Positions 41,850 to 53,178 of a stretch of DNA of 64,000 nucleotides are shown here, piece by piece. The notes below the pieces were generated by a model. That model ran no database searches and was not told the origin of the DNA. It saw only the letters and a program-made list of their open reading frames with translations. A program made the translations under genes and the position numbers. Source of the DNA: Symbiodinium natans (lineage: Eukaryota > Sar > Dinophyceae > Suessiales > Symbiodiniaceae); contig CAJNDS010000813.1 in the NCBI GenBank assembly GCA_905221605.1, positions 715,001 through 779,000 of the forward strand, given 5' to 3'. How positions within the stretch are numbered: the first letter of the stretch is position 1; every line of letters begins with the position of its first letter.

Positions 41850-44800
41850 ATAAGGGGGCCCCTTAAAAAGGGAAGCCCTTCTTAACCCTCTTCTGCCTCT
41901 CTTAAACAGGGACCTTATTCAGAGGCTCTTTATCCCCAAGGGTCCCCCTAATCCTCTCCCCTAATGAGGTACCTGTAAGGGGACAGAAGGTACCTAATTC
42001 CCGAATTCTCTACCAAGAAGTGCAGGAGCTTGGAGTTCTCGCTACGGTATTCTTGCAGAAGCTTTCGTGTTGTGCAAGGAAAACTGGCCAGTGTTAGCCT
42101 GGAGTCATCCCTAGTCCCTAAACCCTAAACCCTAAACCCCCTAAACCCTAAACCCTAAACCCTAAACCCTAAACCCTAAACCCCTCCTCCCGCAGCAGTT
42201 TGAAAGTCACTCCCCGTTCTTGCCATCCGCAGTGACGACTTCGAGGCCGTGAAGCTGTATGGGGGAAGGGTTTAGGGTTTAGGGTTTAGGGTTTCAGGTT
42301 TAGGGTTTAGGGTTTAGGGTTTAGGGTTCTGTAAATTAGGGTCCCTTTTGGGGTCTTTTGTAAGGTGCCGTACCATCTAGGAGGACCCCAAAAAGGGAGC
42401 CTTAACTTAGAGAGCTACCCATAAGCAATACTTGGAATACCCTCTTGAATTAGCCCCTCGAGTTCAGTATTGGGGTGAGTTAGAGGTTCCTGAAATCTTC
42501 TTAGGATCCCTCAAACTCTAAACCCTGGAGTTAGGCTTTAGGGTTCAGGGCTTAGGGCTTGCAAGGCTTAGGGCTGTGGGTTAAGGGTCTAGGGTTTAGG
42601 GCTTAGGGCTTAGGGCTTAGGGTTTAGGGTTTAGGGTTTAGGGTTTAGGGTTTAGGGTTTAGGGTTGCAGCTTAAAGGAATATTTCCGAAGGGATGTTCG
42701 AATGTCTGGAGGGCCCACGAAGTGCAAAAGTCTGGACTTCCCGCGTAGAAGGACTGTAAAAGGGCTTTAGGGTTTAGGGCTCAGGGCTTTTTGAGGGTTC
42801 GGAAGGTGGGTTATGGGGATTCTACTAGGGTTTCTAGAGCATACTAGAAGTAGACTTACAAAGTCAAAAGAGCTTCTAATCTAAGTAGGGTCATGTACCG
42901 GTTTTTGACATGGCTTTTGTGTGCTCATCCTCACTAACAGGAGTTGGCCTGTGTGTCTTAGCCGCCAGGTGTGAGCCGTCACCAGAGATTCCCAGGTGTA
43001 GGGTTTAGTTAGGGTTTTTAAAGTTTAGGGTTCGGGTTTGGGACTTGGGGGCTTGGGTCTTTTCCACTCGCCTCACGTGAGTCTGCAACAGATCCGGCCC
43101 ACTCCAATGCAGAAGAAAAACTCCTTCATGCAGGAATATTCGTATTCGGATGCAACGTATAGTATCAGCACTACTCCCTCATTAAGGGGTACAGGAACCT
43201 CCGAGTAAACCCTGAGTTTTTTTCAGCCGGCCTAAACCCTCTGTGCTAAACCCTAAACCCTCAACCCTAAACCCTAGACCCTAGACCCTAAGCCCTATAA
43301 ACCCTAAACCCTAAACCCTAAAACCCTGAGCCCTAAACCCTAAAACCCTCCGCCCACTCTCTGCAGGATGCGCAGCTCTCGCATCGCAGCGTTGGCCGCC
43401 CTTGCGCCGTGCGCCTGGATGTTTGGGCTTTAGGGGTTTAGGGTCTAGGGGTTTAGGGGCTTAGGGTTTAGGGTTTAGGGCTTCGGGATTTAGGGGTTTA
43501 GGGTTTAGGGCTTCGGGTTTTTAGGGGTTTAGGTTTATTTTTTAGGGCTTCGGGATTTTGACTTTTGTTTTAGGGATTTAGGGTTAAGTGTTTAGGTTAG
43601 GGTCTAGGGGTTACAGTAAAGGGCTTGGGGTGGAAAGGCGGGGGGTGGGGGGGCGGCGGGCGGCCGGGGGCGGCCTAAGCCGCGAGTTCAGGGTTTAAGG
43701 TTAAGGGTTTGTGGTTTAGGGCGTAGGCTTTAGGGTGTAGGGTTTAGGGTTAGGGCTTAGGGCTTAGGGTTCAGGGTTCAGGGTTTAGGGTCTAGGGTGG
43801 GTCTAGGGTCTATAGGGTCTAGGATCCATACTTTTATTCCAAAGCGTCTTGAGGAGGCGGGGAGCAATGCTGGCCCAGACCTTGTTGTAAACCCAAAGAC
43901 GCCTAGACTCGAAAACCCTAGCCCCTTAAACCCTTAAAACCAGTAAGACCCTAAGACCGGAACCCGAAGATCCTAAGACCCTTACACCCTGAGACCCCCA
44001 ACCCGAAAGCCCTAAGCCCTGAAACCCTACAACCCTAAGCCCAGAAGGCCTCAAGACCCCAAAAGACCCCTACGACCCCTAAAGCCCTAAGTTCTCATAC
44101 CCCTAAACCGCAAGAAACCCACCAAGACCCCTCAAAACACCAACAAGAACCAAAGACCCCAAGAGCCTAAACCCTAAACCCTAAACCCTAAAACCCTGAA
44201 GCTACAAAGGCCCTGAATTTCAAGTCCCTGGGAGGATCCCAAAAGTCGAACCCCCCAAAATCTTCCCCCTACACAATTGGGTCATTGCTAGGAACTCTTA
44301 AGGGTTTAGGGTTTAGGGTTTAGGGTTTGGGGTTTAGGGTTTAGGGTTTAGGGTTTAGGGTTTAGGGTTTAGGGTTTGGGCCATTTGTGGCTCCTCCCAC
44401 GGGTCTGGGTAGAGCCCTGAAGTGATGTTCGCAAAGACACAGCAGCTCCGGCTCCAGGCTAGCACTCTGGGCAGGCCGGATGGGGGGGGCGGCCTGAGGG
44501 AGCGGAGATTTTTTCGGGTTTAGGGTTTAGGGTTTAGGGTTTAGGGTTCAGGGTTCAGGGTTTAGGGTTTAGGGTTTAGGGGCTCCAAACTATCCCCCCT
44601 AGGCAAGTAAGATTAGTAAAACAAGATGAATGTTGGTGTCCCGCCTCTTGTTTTTCTTGCAGGCCCAGTGGTACTTCCACTTTACCCTTTTTTAGCTTCT
44701 GGGTTCCCAAGCAAGAAAACGGTATCCCACGGTTACTGGGCCCCTAAGTTTTTTCTTTTAAGGTAAAAAGGTTACCCTTCTTAAAATATAGTTACTGGGC

Positions 44801-47800
44801 CACTAATTTTTTCTTTGAAGGTAAAAAGGGTACCCTTCCTAAAATATGGTTACTGGGCCACTAAGTTTTTCTTTTAAGGTAAAAAGGGCACCCTTCTTAA
44901 AACATGGTTACCGGGCTACGAGGCTTTTTCTTTTAAGGCAAAACTTTCCCTTCCTGGTCAAGGAGTCGCTGGGTGAAAGCAGTGCTGAATCCTCGCTTCT
45001 GACGGGTGTGTACTTGGAGGTTCAGGGAAGGGTTTAGGGTTTAGGGTTTAGGGTATAGGGTTTAGGGTGTAGGGTTTAGGGTTTCGGGTTTAGGGTTTAG
45101 GGTTTAGGGTTTTTAGAGTTTTTAGGGTTCTTAGGGTTTTTAGGGTTTTTAGGGTTTTTAGGGTTTTTTAGGGGTTTTTAGGGTTTTTAGGGTTTTTCGG
45201 GTTTTTAGGGTTTATAGGGTTTATAGGGTTTATAGGGTTTATAGGGTTTATAGGTTTTTTTAGGGTTTATAGGGTTTATAGGGTTTTTTAGGGTTTTTAG
45301 GGTTTTTAGGGTTTTTAGGGTCTTTAGGGTTTTTAGGGTTTAGGGTTTAGGGTTTAGAAGCCCCAAGGAAATCAGGGGCTTCTAAGCGGGTTTTAAGTAC
45401 AGTTCTATAGCTGTACGTAAGACCCCCCGTTGAGGTACTTTTAGGGGGCTTATCGGATTCTCAGTGGGTTGTAAGTAGCCATTAAAATTGGGTCATAAGT
45501 AACCCTAACCCTAAACCCTAAACCCTAGGCCCTAAACCCTAAGTCCCCTGCGCCACAAAAGGAGTCGCATCCCTCGCAGGTAGCGCCTTCATTGCTCCAG
45601 GCAAGGCACCCATGAGGCCAGCTAGCGTGACGAGTGGCTGCCGTCGTCGTAGCAACCCGGAGACTTCAAGAACTGCAGTGCTTCAAGGAAGAAATAAATA
45701 TAGAAAAAACAATGTGTGGCCCCACCCACCCCCTGCCCCCACCCCAGCCCCCCCTCCCCACGAAACCCCCCCCCCCCACCCTCCCCTCCGCCTCCCCCCC
45801 CCCTCCGCAAGCCGCTGTGGTGTGGTTGAGAGGTTGGGGTTAGTTGGGTAGGGTTTAACTTATGATTTAAGGTTTAGGGTTCAGGCTTTCAGGTTTCGGC
45901 CTTAGGGTCCCCAGCAGTTGCACCTTCTTTGCCTCTCACTTTTTTGGAGCACCTACCATTGGCTTCACATGGACCAAGTCGACTTAAGGAACATTATAAT
46001 CCTAGGTTATTCTGTGGGCCCACGACCCCGTAGTTTCATCTGTTTTGGGGCCCAAAGGCCTTATTGTTTGGACCACTATTTCCTTGAGAACCACCCAAGA
46101 AATCTTCTTCCTTATAAGGGCAATCCAGGGACTAGTATTCTCCATTTTTGAAGGGGGGGGGTTTCTTCAGCCAATGGTAGGTTAGGTTCACAGGAGGTTT
46201 TGTTGCTACTTGTGAGGAAAAGATGAACAAAATATGCAGAGGACCAGGAAGACCAGCATGAGCTTCTTTGAGAAAGACAAGTCGATGGTGAAAAAGACGG
46301 AGGAGGCTCTCGTAGGGTTCCTGGGTTTAGGGTTTAGGGTTTAGGGTTTAGGGTTTAGGGTTTCGGGTTTAGGGCTTGGGGTTTGGGGTTTGGGGTTTGG
46401 GGTCCAACTGACCAACTGTATGACTGCACCAGGAGTTTGAGACGACCGTTGTCGGCCACAGCTCCCTCATCGCCCCTTAGGGTTTAGGTTTAGGGTTTAG
46501 GGTTTAGGGTTTAGGGTTTAGGGTTTAGGGTTTAGGGTTTAGGGTTTAGGGTTTAGGCTTTTCAAGCCTTGCACCCCGTGGCCCAGAAGAAGTCGATGGG
46601 CGGAATCTGGGATGCGATCCAGGCAGGGGGCGCAGGGTTTAGGGTTTAGGGATAAAGCCCCAAACCCTGGTCCTAAGACAAGTTGTATCAGGGAACCTTG
46701 GGTGATATGACTCCCTTTGAAACCCCCCTCCTTTAAGAACCCTATCACCTAGGCTCAAGATGGCGATTCTATGTTGTGACCACGGAAAGTCGGCGTCGGT
46801 GTAGTGGGCTAGGTGTGCTCCGCACAACTCAAGGTTAGAAGCGCGAAGTCCTCAACCCGAAGCCCTAGACCCTAAACCTGAACCTAAGCCCTGAACCCTA
46901 AACCCTAAACCCTAAGCCCTACACCCTAAACCCTAAACCCTAAACCCTAGACCCTAGACCCTAAACCCTAAACCCTACGCAGGTTGTCGATGATTACACC
47001 AAGGAGGGCAGTGCCAGCATCAAGGGCCCATTTGCCGGCGTGGCTTGGTGCATTTTGTGCCACTGCAAGGGGGCTGCTCAGATTCCAAGGTTGTCTTGTG
47101 ACAGAAAATTGCTTTTTACATATTTTGTTGTACTGGTGAATGAGTTTTTTCTTTGTATTCTTTTTTGACACAAATCTTGTATTAGTATAATAATTGTACT
47201 ATGCTGTGTTTGTATGAAGTTGTTGTTGTCGAATTGTAGTGTTGTGTTAGTATTGTGATTGTTTTTTTTGTAGAATTGTACTTTGGCATCAATATGCTTG
47301 TGTCCTAGTATGTTGCTGCATGAGTATACTACTCTACCAATATACCCTTGTATTTATATGCTATTGTATTATACGTTTGATATTTTCCGTTTTTGTATTA
47401 CCACATGATTGCATTATATATGGTTCTACTACTATATGTCCTTATTTTGTTGTATGATTGTGTCATGCGTCTCTCTCTCTCTCTGTCTCTGCCCCTCTCT
47501 CTCTCTCTCTTTCTCCTCTCTCTCTGTCTCGTCTATAACTTGCGATGTTCCCCCTTGTACTGACTGTCCTGAATAGGGATTGCAGTACTCCCGAATATAA
47601 TCCCCATTGAGGACTGCTAGTATAAGGGGGAACATCCGAACATATGCCCCTAAAACCCTAAACCCTAAACCCTAAACCCTAAACCCTAAATCATCCCTAA
47701 CCCTCAAGGTTGAAGCCAACCTCCTCCCTGGGTGCCCCCTTTCTGCCTTAAGCCTGCAAACCCGACACCCTAGGATGCCCAGTAGTGCCCTTATTCCCTT

Positions 47801-49710
47801 TTTGGTAGGTTTAGGTTCCCTTATAAACCTAACACCCTAAAACCCTAAAGCCCTAAACCCTAAACCCTAAACCCTAAACCCTAAACCCTAAACCCTAAAC
47901 CCTTTCAGCAAGAAAGGGCACCCTTTTTCGTCCTAGGTTACTGGGCAAACCCGGCACCTCAAGCCCCCCACAAGCCTCGACTCGGAAACCGCTGCTGGGG
48001 TTGACGGTTGTTTAGGGTTTAGGGTTTAGGGTTTATTTAGGGTTTAGGGTTTAGGGTTTAGGGTTTAGGGCTCCTCAAGAGCGGAGGTCCCATGGCTCAC
48101 CGTCGTCTACTTCGTCATCTTCTTCTGGCCCTGCACTCGGAAGCATCTCCCGTGTCCTTCTTGGCCACTCGCAAACTTTGGACCTGCGGTTTTGCTAAAC
48201 CCTAGACCCTAGACCCTAAACCCTAAACCCTAAACCCTAAACCCTAAACCCTAAATCCTAAACCCTAAACCCTAAACCCTAAACCCTAAATCCTAAACCC
48301 TAAACCCTAAATCGTTTTGCTTGCGGGAGGGGGGGGGGGGGGGGCTGAGGGCTGTTTTTTTTTCGTACTTGTGAGCTTCTCCCCTCCACCCTCCACTCAC
48401 CCCCCCCCGCCCAGAGGCTCCAGCATCCCTTCACGAGTGAAGGGTTTAGGGGTCCCTAAACCCTCAACCCTTCAACCCTCAACCCTAAACCCTAAACCCT
48501 AAACCCTAAACTAAACCCAGGGTTGAGGATTCCTTGCAGATTGCCATTGGGATCCTCAAACGTTTTCTGTGGTACTCGCTGTTATCGCCCCCGGATATGC
48601 CGACCAGGCCGACGTCGTCTAGCGAAGCCTTAGGGTTTAGGGTTTAGGGTTTAGGGTTTAGGGTTTAGGGTTTAGGGTTTAGGGTTTAGGGTTTAGGGTT
48701 GAGGGTTTAGGGTTTAGTTGCTGATTTTGGGGGGTTTACGAAAATTGGGGACCCCAAAAATTGTCCAGGGGTCCTTCACAAAAAGGACCCCAAAAAGGTA
48801 CTCTAATTTCGCAACCACCATTTTGGTAATCTCCCCCCCAAAACCCTAAACGTTAAACCCTAAACCCTAGTTGAGTCCTAAATCCTCCCAAATCCCAGAA
48901 CCCCTAAACCCTAAACCCTAAACCCTAAACCCTAAACCCTAAACCCGACACCGACACCCTAAACCCTAAACCCTAAACCCTAAACCCTAAACCCTAAACC
49001 CTAAACCCTAAACCCTAAACCCAAATCCCAGAACCCTGAAGTCTCTAAACCCCTGCGAGTGGCCTCGAGGTTGATCAACGTCTTCGTGTCGGAAGGCGGA
49101 AAGCCTGACAAGCCTCCGATGACATCGTGAGCCTCAGGAGGCGGGGGGTTTAGGGTTTCGGGTTTAGGGTTTCGGGTTTAGGGTTTCAGGGGTTTACTGG
49201 CTGGCTCTTCGTAGGGAATGAGGGAAGGAGGTACCCTATAGAATCCATTGGGTCTTTAGAGGTAGGAGGTTTGAGTAGTTTTTTCGGGCATTAGGGGTTT
49301 CAGGGTTGGGTTTGGCGTTTTTGTGGGTTGTTTAGGTGCAGTCGGAGTATAGGGTTTGAAGGTGTGACGGGCTAGGGGGAGTTTTAACTAAGGCCTTCCA
49401 GGGCCCTTAGGGTTTAGGGTTTAGGGTTTAGGGCTTAGGGCTTAGGGCTTAGGGCTTAGGGCTTAGGGCTTAGGGTTTAGGGTTTAGGGTTTAGGATACT
49501 TTTGAAATGTCTTTCACCGTCACCTCTTCAGCTTCTTAGAGGCTGCGTAGGTAACCTTTGACCTTTGTTGGTTATATGGAATCCTACTGTATGAAAGGGT
49601 TTTGGGTCATGGTACTCAGCTCCTAACCCTTTCCTGCGCAGGAGACCGCCAAAGACACAGATTCGCTGCGTCCTGCGGGCGCAAGAAGACGTCTTAGCTA
49701 GCGCAGAAGG
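41850..49710 (+). CDS. Intron-rich plus-strand gene or genes, partly resolved, function unknown
   Basis: Short coding stretches between repeat arrays, mostly with acceptor and donor signals. Best chain, all phase 0: 46240-46311 (SMSFFEKDKSMVKKTEEAL), 46433-46471 (EFETTVVGHSSLI), 46587-46631 (KKSMGGIWDAIQAGG) and 46983 to about 47090 (VVDDYTKEGSASIKGPFAG). Other candidates: 42027-42100, about 42669-42752 (LKEYFRRDVRMSGGPTKCK), about 42943-42982, 43092-43158 (IRPTPMQKKNSFMQEYSYSD), about 44408-44500 (MFAKTQQLRLQASTLGR), about 45599-45680, about 48070-48195 (a membrane span, WLTVVYFVIFFWP), about 48541-48630 (IAIGILKRFLWYSLL), about 49068-49127 (ASRLINVFVSEGGKPDKPP) and about 49640-49700 with a stop. 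The hydrophobic exons point to a membrane protein. Whether this is one gene or two is unknown. Confidence 0.4.
42118..42330. repeat. CCCTAAA and TTTAGGG arrays
   Basis: Opposed arrays at 42118-42183 and 42267-42328 on either side of an exon-like stretch ending near 42260. Confidence 0.9.
42331..42411. repeat. Inverted-repeat element
   Basis: Arms AAATTAGGGTCCCTTTTGGGGTC and its near complement, GACCCCAAAAAGGGAG with CTTAACTTA. About 80 bp, next to a TTTAGGG array. Confidence 0.7.
42590..42666. repeat. TTTAGGG array
   Basis: Telomere-like copies ending at TTGCAG, an acceptor for the exon-like stretch at 42669. Confidence 0.9.
43430..44215. other. Degenerate telomere-like intergenic or intron DNA
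   Basis: TTTAGGG and CCCTAAA variants with G- and C-rich patches; no exon is supportable. Confidence 0.6.
44224..44408. repeat. MITE-like element, GGGAGGATCC family, copy 1
   Basis: Ends CCCTGGGAGGATCC and GGCTCCTCCCACGGGTCTGG, related to those of 50593-50819. A TTTAGGG array (44302-44378) occupies the right arm. Confidence 0.6.
44515..44580. repeat. TTTAGGG array
   Basis: Nine copies with two TTCAGGG variants. Confidence 0.9.
44690..44975. repeat. Tandem repeat of about 80 bp, three to four copies
   Basis: Each unit holds GTTACTGGGCCACTAA, TTTTTCTTTTAAGGTAAAAAGG and ACCCTTCTTAAAATA; the final copy is diverged. Confidence 0.85.
45011..45505. repeat. TACTTGGAGGTTCA family copy 3 with a long TTTTTAGGG/TTATAGGG array
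   Basis: Begins TACTTGGAGGTTCAGGG. A telomere-like array follows at once (45030-45358) and drifts from TTTAGGG to TTTTTAGGG and TTATAGGG. The family's inner arm (AGAAGCCCC...GGGGCTTCTAAG, ACAGTTCTATAGCTGT) comes next, but the right terminus is not clear. Confidence 0.55.
46320..46556. repeat. TTTAGGG arrays in introns between phase-0 exons
   Basis: Arrays at 46322-46403 and 46483-46556 fill the introns on both sides of the 39-nt exon at 46433. Confidence 0.9.
47090..47535. other. AT/TG-rich island and CT tract
   Basis: About 370 bp rich in TTGTATT and TGTTGT words and free of telomere words, then a CT tract (47469-47531). Base composition differs sharply from the flanks. No gene recognised. 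Confidence 0.6.
47542..47638. repeat. MITE-like element, GGGATGTTCCCC family, copy 2
   Basis: Ends GCGATGTTCCCCCTTGTAC and AAGGGGGAACATCCG, inner arms GACTGTCCTGAATAGGGAT versus CCCCATTGAGGACTG. About 97 bp. Confidence 0.85.
48195..48312. repeat. CCCTAAA array
   Basis: About fifteen copies with CCTAAAT variants, following the membrane-span exon. TTTAGGG and CCCTAAA arrays also occur at 48012-48070, 48630-48718 and 48900-49020. Confidence 0.95.
49400..49498. repeat. TTTAGGG/CTTAGGG array
   Basis: Block of CTTAGGG flanked by TTTAGGG copies, showing local homogenisation of a variant. Confidence 0.9.
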
Positions 49711-50592
49711 GACCTGAGGCACGATGCATTCCCAGAGGCTCCCATATCCAATCGTTTTGGGAATAGATTCCTGTTTAGAAATTTGTACTTATAAGTGGTG
49801 AGGAGTAGTCACTTCCCCCTTTTGTTAAATACCACCCTAGTTTAAAAAAGTAATCCGGAAGATCCTGCCGAATCCGACCCCGCCTTTTAAACCTATTCCG
49901 CATAGGCTTTACCCTAAACCCTAAATCCTAAAGCCTAAACCCTAAACCCTAAACCCTAAACCTTCAGGGTTTAGGGTTGGGTCTCTGGGTTCCTTGCATC
50001 GTGTTAGCGGCTTTGCATTCGGATGCAACGCTGCATCCGCGTCGCGGAATGCTATGGAACCAACGGCCTCATAGAAGAAGTCCCAGGTTGGGTTTAGGGT
50101 TTAGGGTTTAGGGTTTAGGTTTTAGGCTTTAGGGTGTCATTAGAGTTTAATTAGGGTTTAGGGACATACTGCATTCGCATCCCAAGTAATCTATAGGGCG
50201 AATGAAGGGATATTGCATTCTCAGGAAAGGTCGTCTTGACTTCTTCAAGTTTACATCATATTTTCGATACTCATGCCGCCTGTCTGCAGCCACATTGTGG
50301 TCGACGGTTCATGTTGGTTTCTTTGTGCACTGGCTGCTTCCTAAACCCTAATCCCTAAACCCCTCAAAGGATATGCAGAGTGTCCACTACGCAGCGGTCT
50401 GTGATAAGACGAGTCAGTATAGGTACTCCCTCAAAAAGGGGTTTCCTCACATACGGTTGAGGGTTTAGGGCCTGGTTTAGGGGTACCCCGAAAATGCCGC
50501 TACAACCCATTCCAGGAACCCCAAAAAGGGTGCCATGACCGCAGGAAACCTCCATTTTCTGAGGCCGGTTCTTGTCAAGCTGCATTCACTTC

Positions 50593-50819
50593 AGACCTCT
50601 GGGAGGATCCAAGATGTAGATCCCCCTAAGGGTTCCTTAAAAGGACCCAATAGTAGCATACCACTGTTTGCTCAAGAACCCCCCCAAAAAATATAAATAT
50701 TCTTCCGAATAAGGGTATTGAGGAGATTATTTGTTTTTCCTTTTTGGGGGGTTCTTAAGCAAACAGTATTTTAGGGTACGATTTGGGGGCTCTACCTTTT
50801 TGGATCCTCCCAGGGGTCT
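50593..50819. repeat. MITE-like element, GGGAGGATCC family, copy 2, nested inverted repeats
   Basis: Termini TCTGGGAGGATCCAA / TTGGATCCTCCCAGGGG; inner pair TGTTTGCTCAAGAACCCCCC / GGGGGGTTCTTAAGCAAACA. About 227 bp. A plus-strand exon follows from 50840. Confidence 0.85.
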
Positions 50820-50839
50820 GGGCTAGGTCTGCCTTGCAG

Positions 50840-50920
50840 AACATTGCAACAGAGGCCTTTTGGTGCCCCACGAAGAGCGAGAAGCGAAAACAGTCAAAAG
50901 GCTCTGCGCGCTGCTGCTGA
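50840..50920 (+). CDS. Probable last exon of a plus-strand gene
   Basis: After CCTTGCAG, 26 codons in one frame (IATEAFWCPTKSEKRKQSKG...) end with TGA 50918-50920. The basic C-terminus is typical of a protein end. Parent gene not determined. Confidence 0.4.
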   Translation, partial: NIATEAFWCPTKSEKRKQSKGSARCC

Positions 50921-50937
50921 AGGGCTCCTTGAACCTG

Positions 50938-50949
50938 AAGGGTTAGGGT

Positions 50950-51009
<60 letters not shown>

Positions 51010-51012
51010 GGC

Positions 51013-51044
<32 letters not shown>

Positions 51045-51055
51045 GGTTCAGGCTT
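50938..51055. repeat. GGGTTGA array
   Basis: About sixteen copies of a 7-base variant (GGGTTGA) of the telomere word, highly uniform. Confidence 0.95.
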
Positions 51056-51060
51056 GTTTC

Positions 51061-51146
51061 CCTCCCCTGACAGTCCTCAATAGGGCTTGTAATAGGGGGT
51101 ACGGTAATGTATGTTAAGGACTGATAGTATAAGGGTGACCATTCCA
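51061..51146. repeat. GGGATGTTCCCC family, copy 3, diverged
   Basis: Contains CTGACAGTCCTCAATAGGG and TTAAGGACTGATAGTATAAGGG arms; the left terminus is lost next to the GGGTTGA array. Confidence 0.6.
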
Positions 51147-51174
51147 ACCTAAAGCCTAAACCTTAAACCCTGCT

Positions 51175-51340
51175 TGTCTTGCTAGTGATGTTCCGGCTGG
51201 TACACTTTCAGCTGAAACCCGGATCACATGATCTCTGAACACCAGGAAGGAGTAGTCTGCTTCACTTCGTGAAGAGGTTTGCAGGTCCATCCGGCGCTCC
51301 TTCCAGAAACTCCCATACGCCTTAACTAAGGAATGTGGTG
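51175..51340 (-). CDS. Possible minus-strand exon
   Basis: Protein-like frame (SFWKERRMDLQTSSRSEAD, FLVFRDHVIRVSAESV) of about 55 codons flanked by telomere-like words. It opposes the local plus-strand bias, so it may be a fragment of an inserted element. Confidence 0.25.
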
Positions 51341-51734
51341 TAGGGTTTAGGGTTGAGGGTTTCAAACCAGATCAGGATCTCCGACTTTTTTTTTTTTTTA
51401 TGAATACTCCCCACAAAATAGGGTTCTGAATGCTCCCCCCACTAAACGTGATCTTGGAGCCTCTTGGAAGGTCTTCGCCTCGGCCTGCACTCAAGACCTG
51501 CTGGGTCGGGTCTCCGGAGAGTTGCTGACATGTCCAACAACACGACAAACCTGGGTCTGATCATGATTCCATGTTTGTTACCCTTAATCCCCCCTGTATT
51601 CTACGTAGTCCTTAGTTAGCCAGAAGCATTAATGAATTTCGATTCTATAGGGCCCCCAAACTTCCCCACACGATTGGCGCACCTTGCACCGTCCGACTGC
51701 CGGGCCTACGTCCTCCACCAGGCACATTCAACCC

Positions 51735-51795
51735 TGAACCCTGAACCCTAAACCCTAAACCCTAAACCCTAAACCCTAAACCCTAAACCCTAAAC
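51735..51795. repeat. CCCTAAA array
   Basis: Eight to nine copies; a short TTTAGGG array lies at 51922-51950. Confidence 0.9.
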
Positions 51796-51974
51796 GAGCT
51801 CGGCTCGAGGCCAGGGTTCTTCCCTTCGGCCTGCGCCATATGCTGCCATTTTATCAGTTGCCATGGCCAGCGTGCGGTGGTGGTTCCTTTCATTTTCCCG
51901 CAGCTATTTGGAGGCCCAGCGGTTTAGGGTTTAGGGTTTAGGGTTTAGGGAGACCCCCAAGATTCCCCGAATTC

Positions 51975-52200
51975 AGGCAGCACATTTCCAGTTCTATTGA
52001 CTTATACTTACAGTTACTTTTATTACTTGCAGGTTCGTATAGAAATCGTCTTAGTTACTAATCATGTTCATCATGCACATATTTTATTGGTTTATGTATA
52101 CTATATTTGGTGTATGAATCAAATGACTTCTATCAATATGTTAAATGCAAAACTTGCACCAACGAGAATAGCCAGTCAGACTAGTATCTTCCAGCACAAC
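51975..52200. other. AT-rich island
   Basis: AT-rich sequence lacking telomere words, bordered on the right by an inverted-repeat element. The open plus-strand frame does not look like a protein. Confidence 0.5.
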
Positions 52201-52466
52201 GTAGGGGATCTTCCGTTGAGTCATATGAGCAAGCGCCAAAACCCCCAGCCATTCAATTAAGTAAGGGGTGGACACGAATGCCCGAAACCCTGTAAAACGA
52301 TGGGAACACTTGAAAAGCGACACCGCCGCTAATGAACCGTTGGGTGTGCTATAGCTAAAACCCTGTCAAACGATGGGAACACTTGACAAGCGACACCCCT
52401 CATGTTGCGTCCATTGGCACCTCGAGCCGGTTTTGGCAGTCGCTCATATGAGGATCCCCCAGCTAC
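52201..52466. repeat. Inverted-repeat element with an internal tandem duplication
   Basis: Outer arms contain GGGGATC, TCATATGAGC and GCCAAAACC at 52201-52244, with imperfect complements at 52427-52466. Inside, a stretch of about 43 bp with ACGATGGGAACACTTG and AAGCGACACC occurs twice (52286 and 52358). Confidence 0.7.
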
Positions 52467-52840
52467 AACTTAGTAGTGACACCAAGGCCGTAAAACCCTA
52501 AAGCTTAAGCCTTAAACCCTGATCCCCCGTTGCAATGTAGGGACGTTTTGCGGCAGCTGTAAACCCTCGCTGTTGAGGGCTTTGGGGATTTTGCGGTTTC
52601 TGACTTTTTTCGGGGTTCAGGGGTTTAAGGGTTTAGTGTTTAGGGGCCGTTTACGGGCTCAGGGGTTAGGAATATTCCGTCACTAAGGGTCATCCCTGTG
52701 AGTCTTCATCATCTTGGACCTCGCAAACATGTATTGGGCTTCTGGGGCTTTCTAGATCCGATATCGGTGGAGTCCATGTTAAAGGAGCCCGAAAGCCTAA
52801 ACCCTCAACCCTCAACCCTCAACCTAAACGCCGCCCTGAG

Positions 52841-52955
52841 TCTTCCAAGGGCTTCCTCCGAGTATGCCCGCGACGTTTTGCCACCGATCGCGCTGCAAGT
52901 ACAGGGCAACGTGCAGCCCCTGAGACCAAACTACGAAAAAGCCAAGACAGAGTGA
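52841..52955 (+). CDS. Probable last exon, unrecognised protein
   Basis: Follows an AG acceptor (CCTGAG), reads in one frame (ASSEYARDVLPPIALQVQGN...) and stops at TGA 52953-52955. 38 codons plus one base. A CCCTAAA array begins immediately after. Confidence 0.4.
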
Positions 52956-52961
52956 GAAGCC

Positions 52962-53178
52962 CTAAACCCTAAACCCTGAACCCTGCACCCTAAACCCTAA
53001 ACCCTGAACTCTGAAACCCTAAACCCTAAACCCTAAACCCTAAACCCTAAACCCTAAACCCTAAACCCTAAACCCTAAACCCTAAACCCTAAACCCTAAA
53101 CCCTAAACCCTAAACCCTAAACCCTAAACCCTAAACCCTAAACCCTAAACCCTAAACCCTAAACCCTAACCCTAAACC
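52962..53178. repeat. Long CCCTAAA array
   Basis: About 25 copies, among the longest perfect arrays in the window. Confidence 0.97.

Noticed and set aside
50938-51055. CRISPR-like regular array
   Set aside because: It is an uninterrupted 7-base tandem repeat without spacers.
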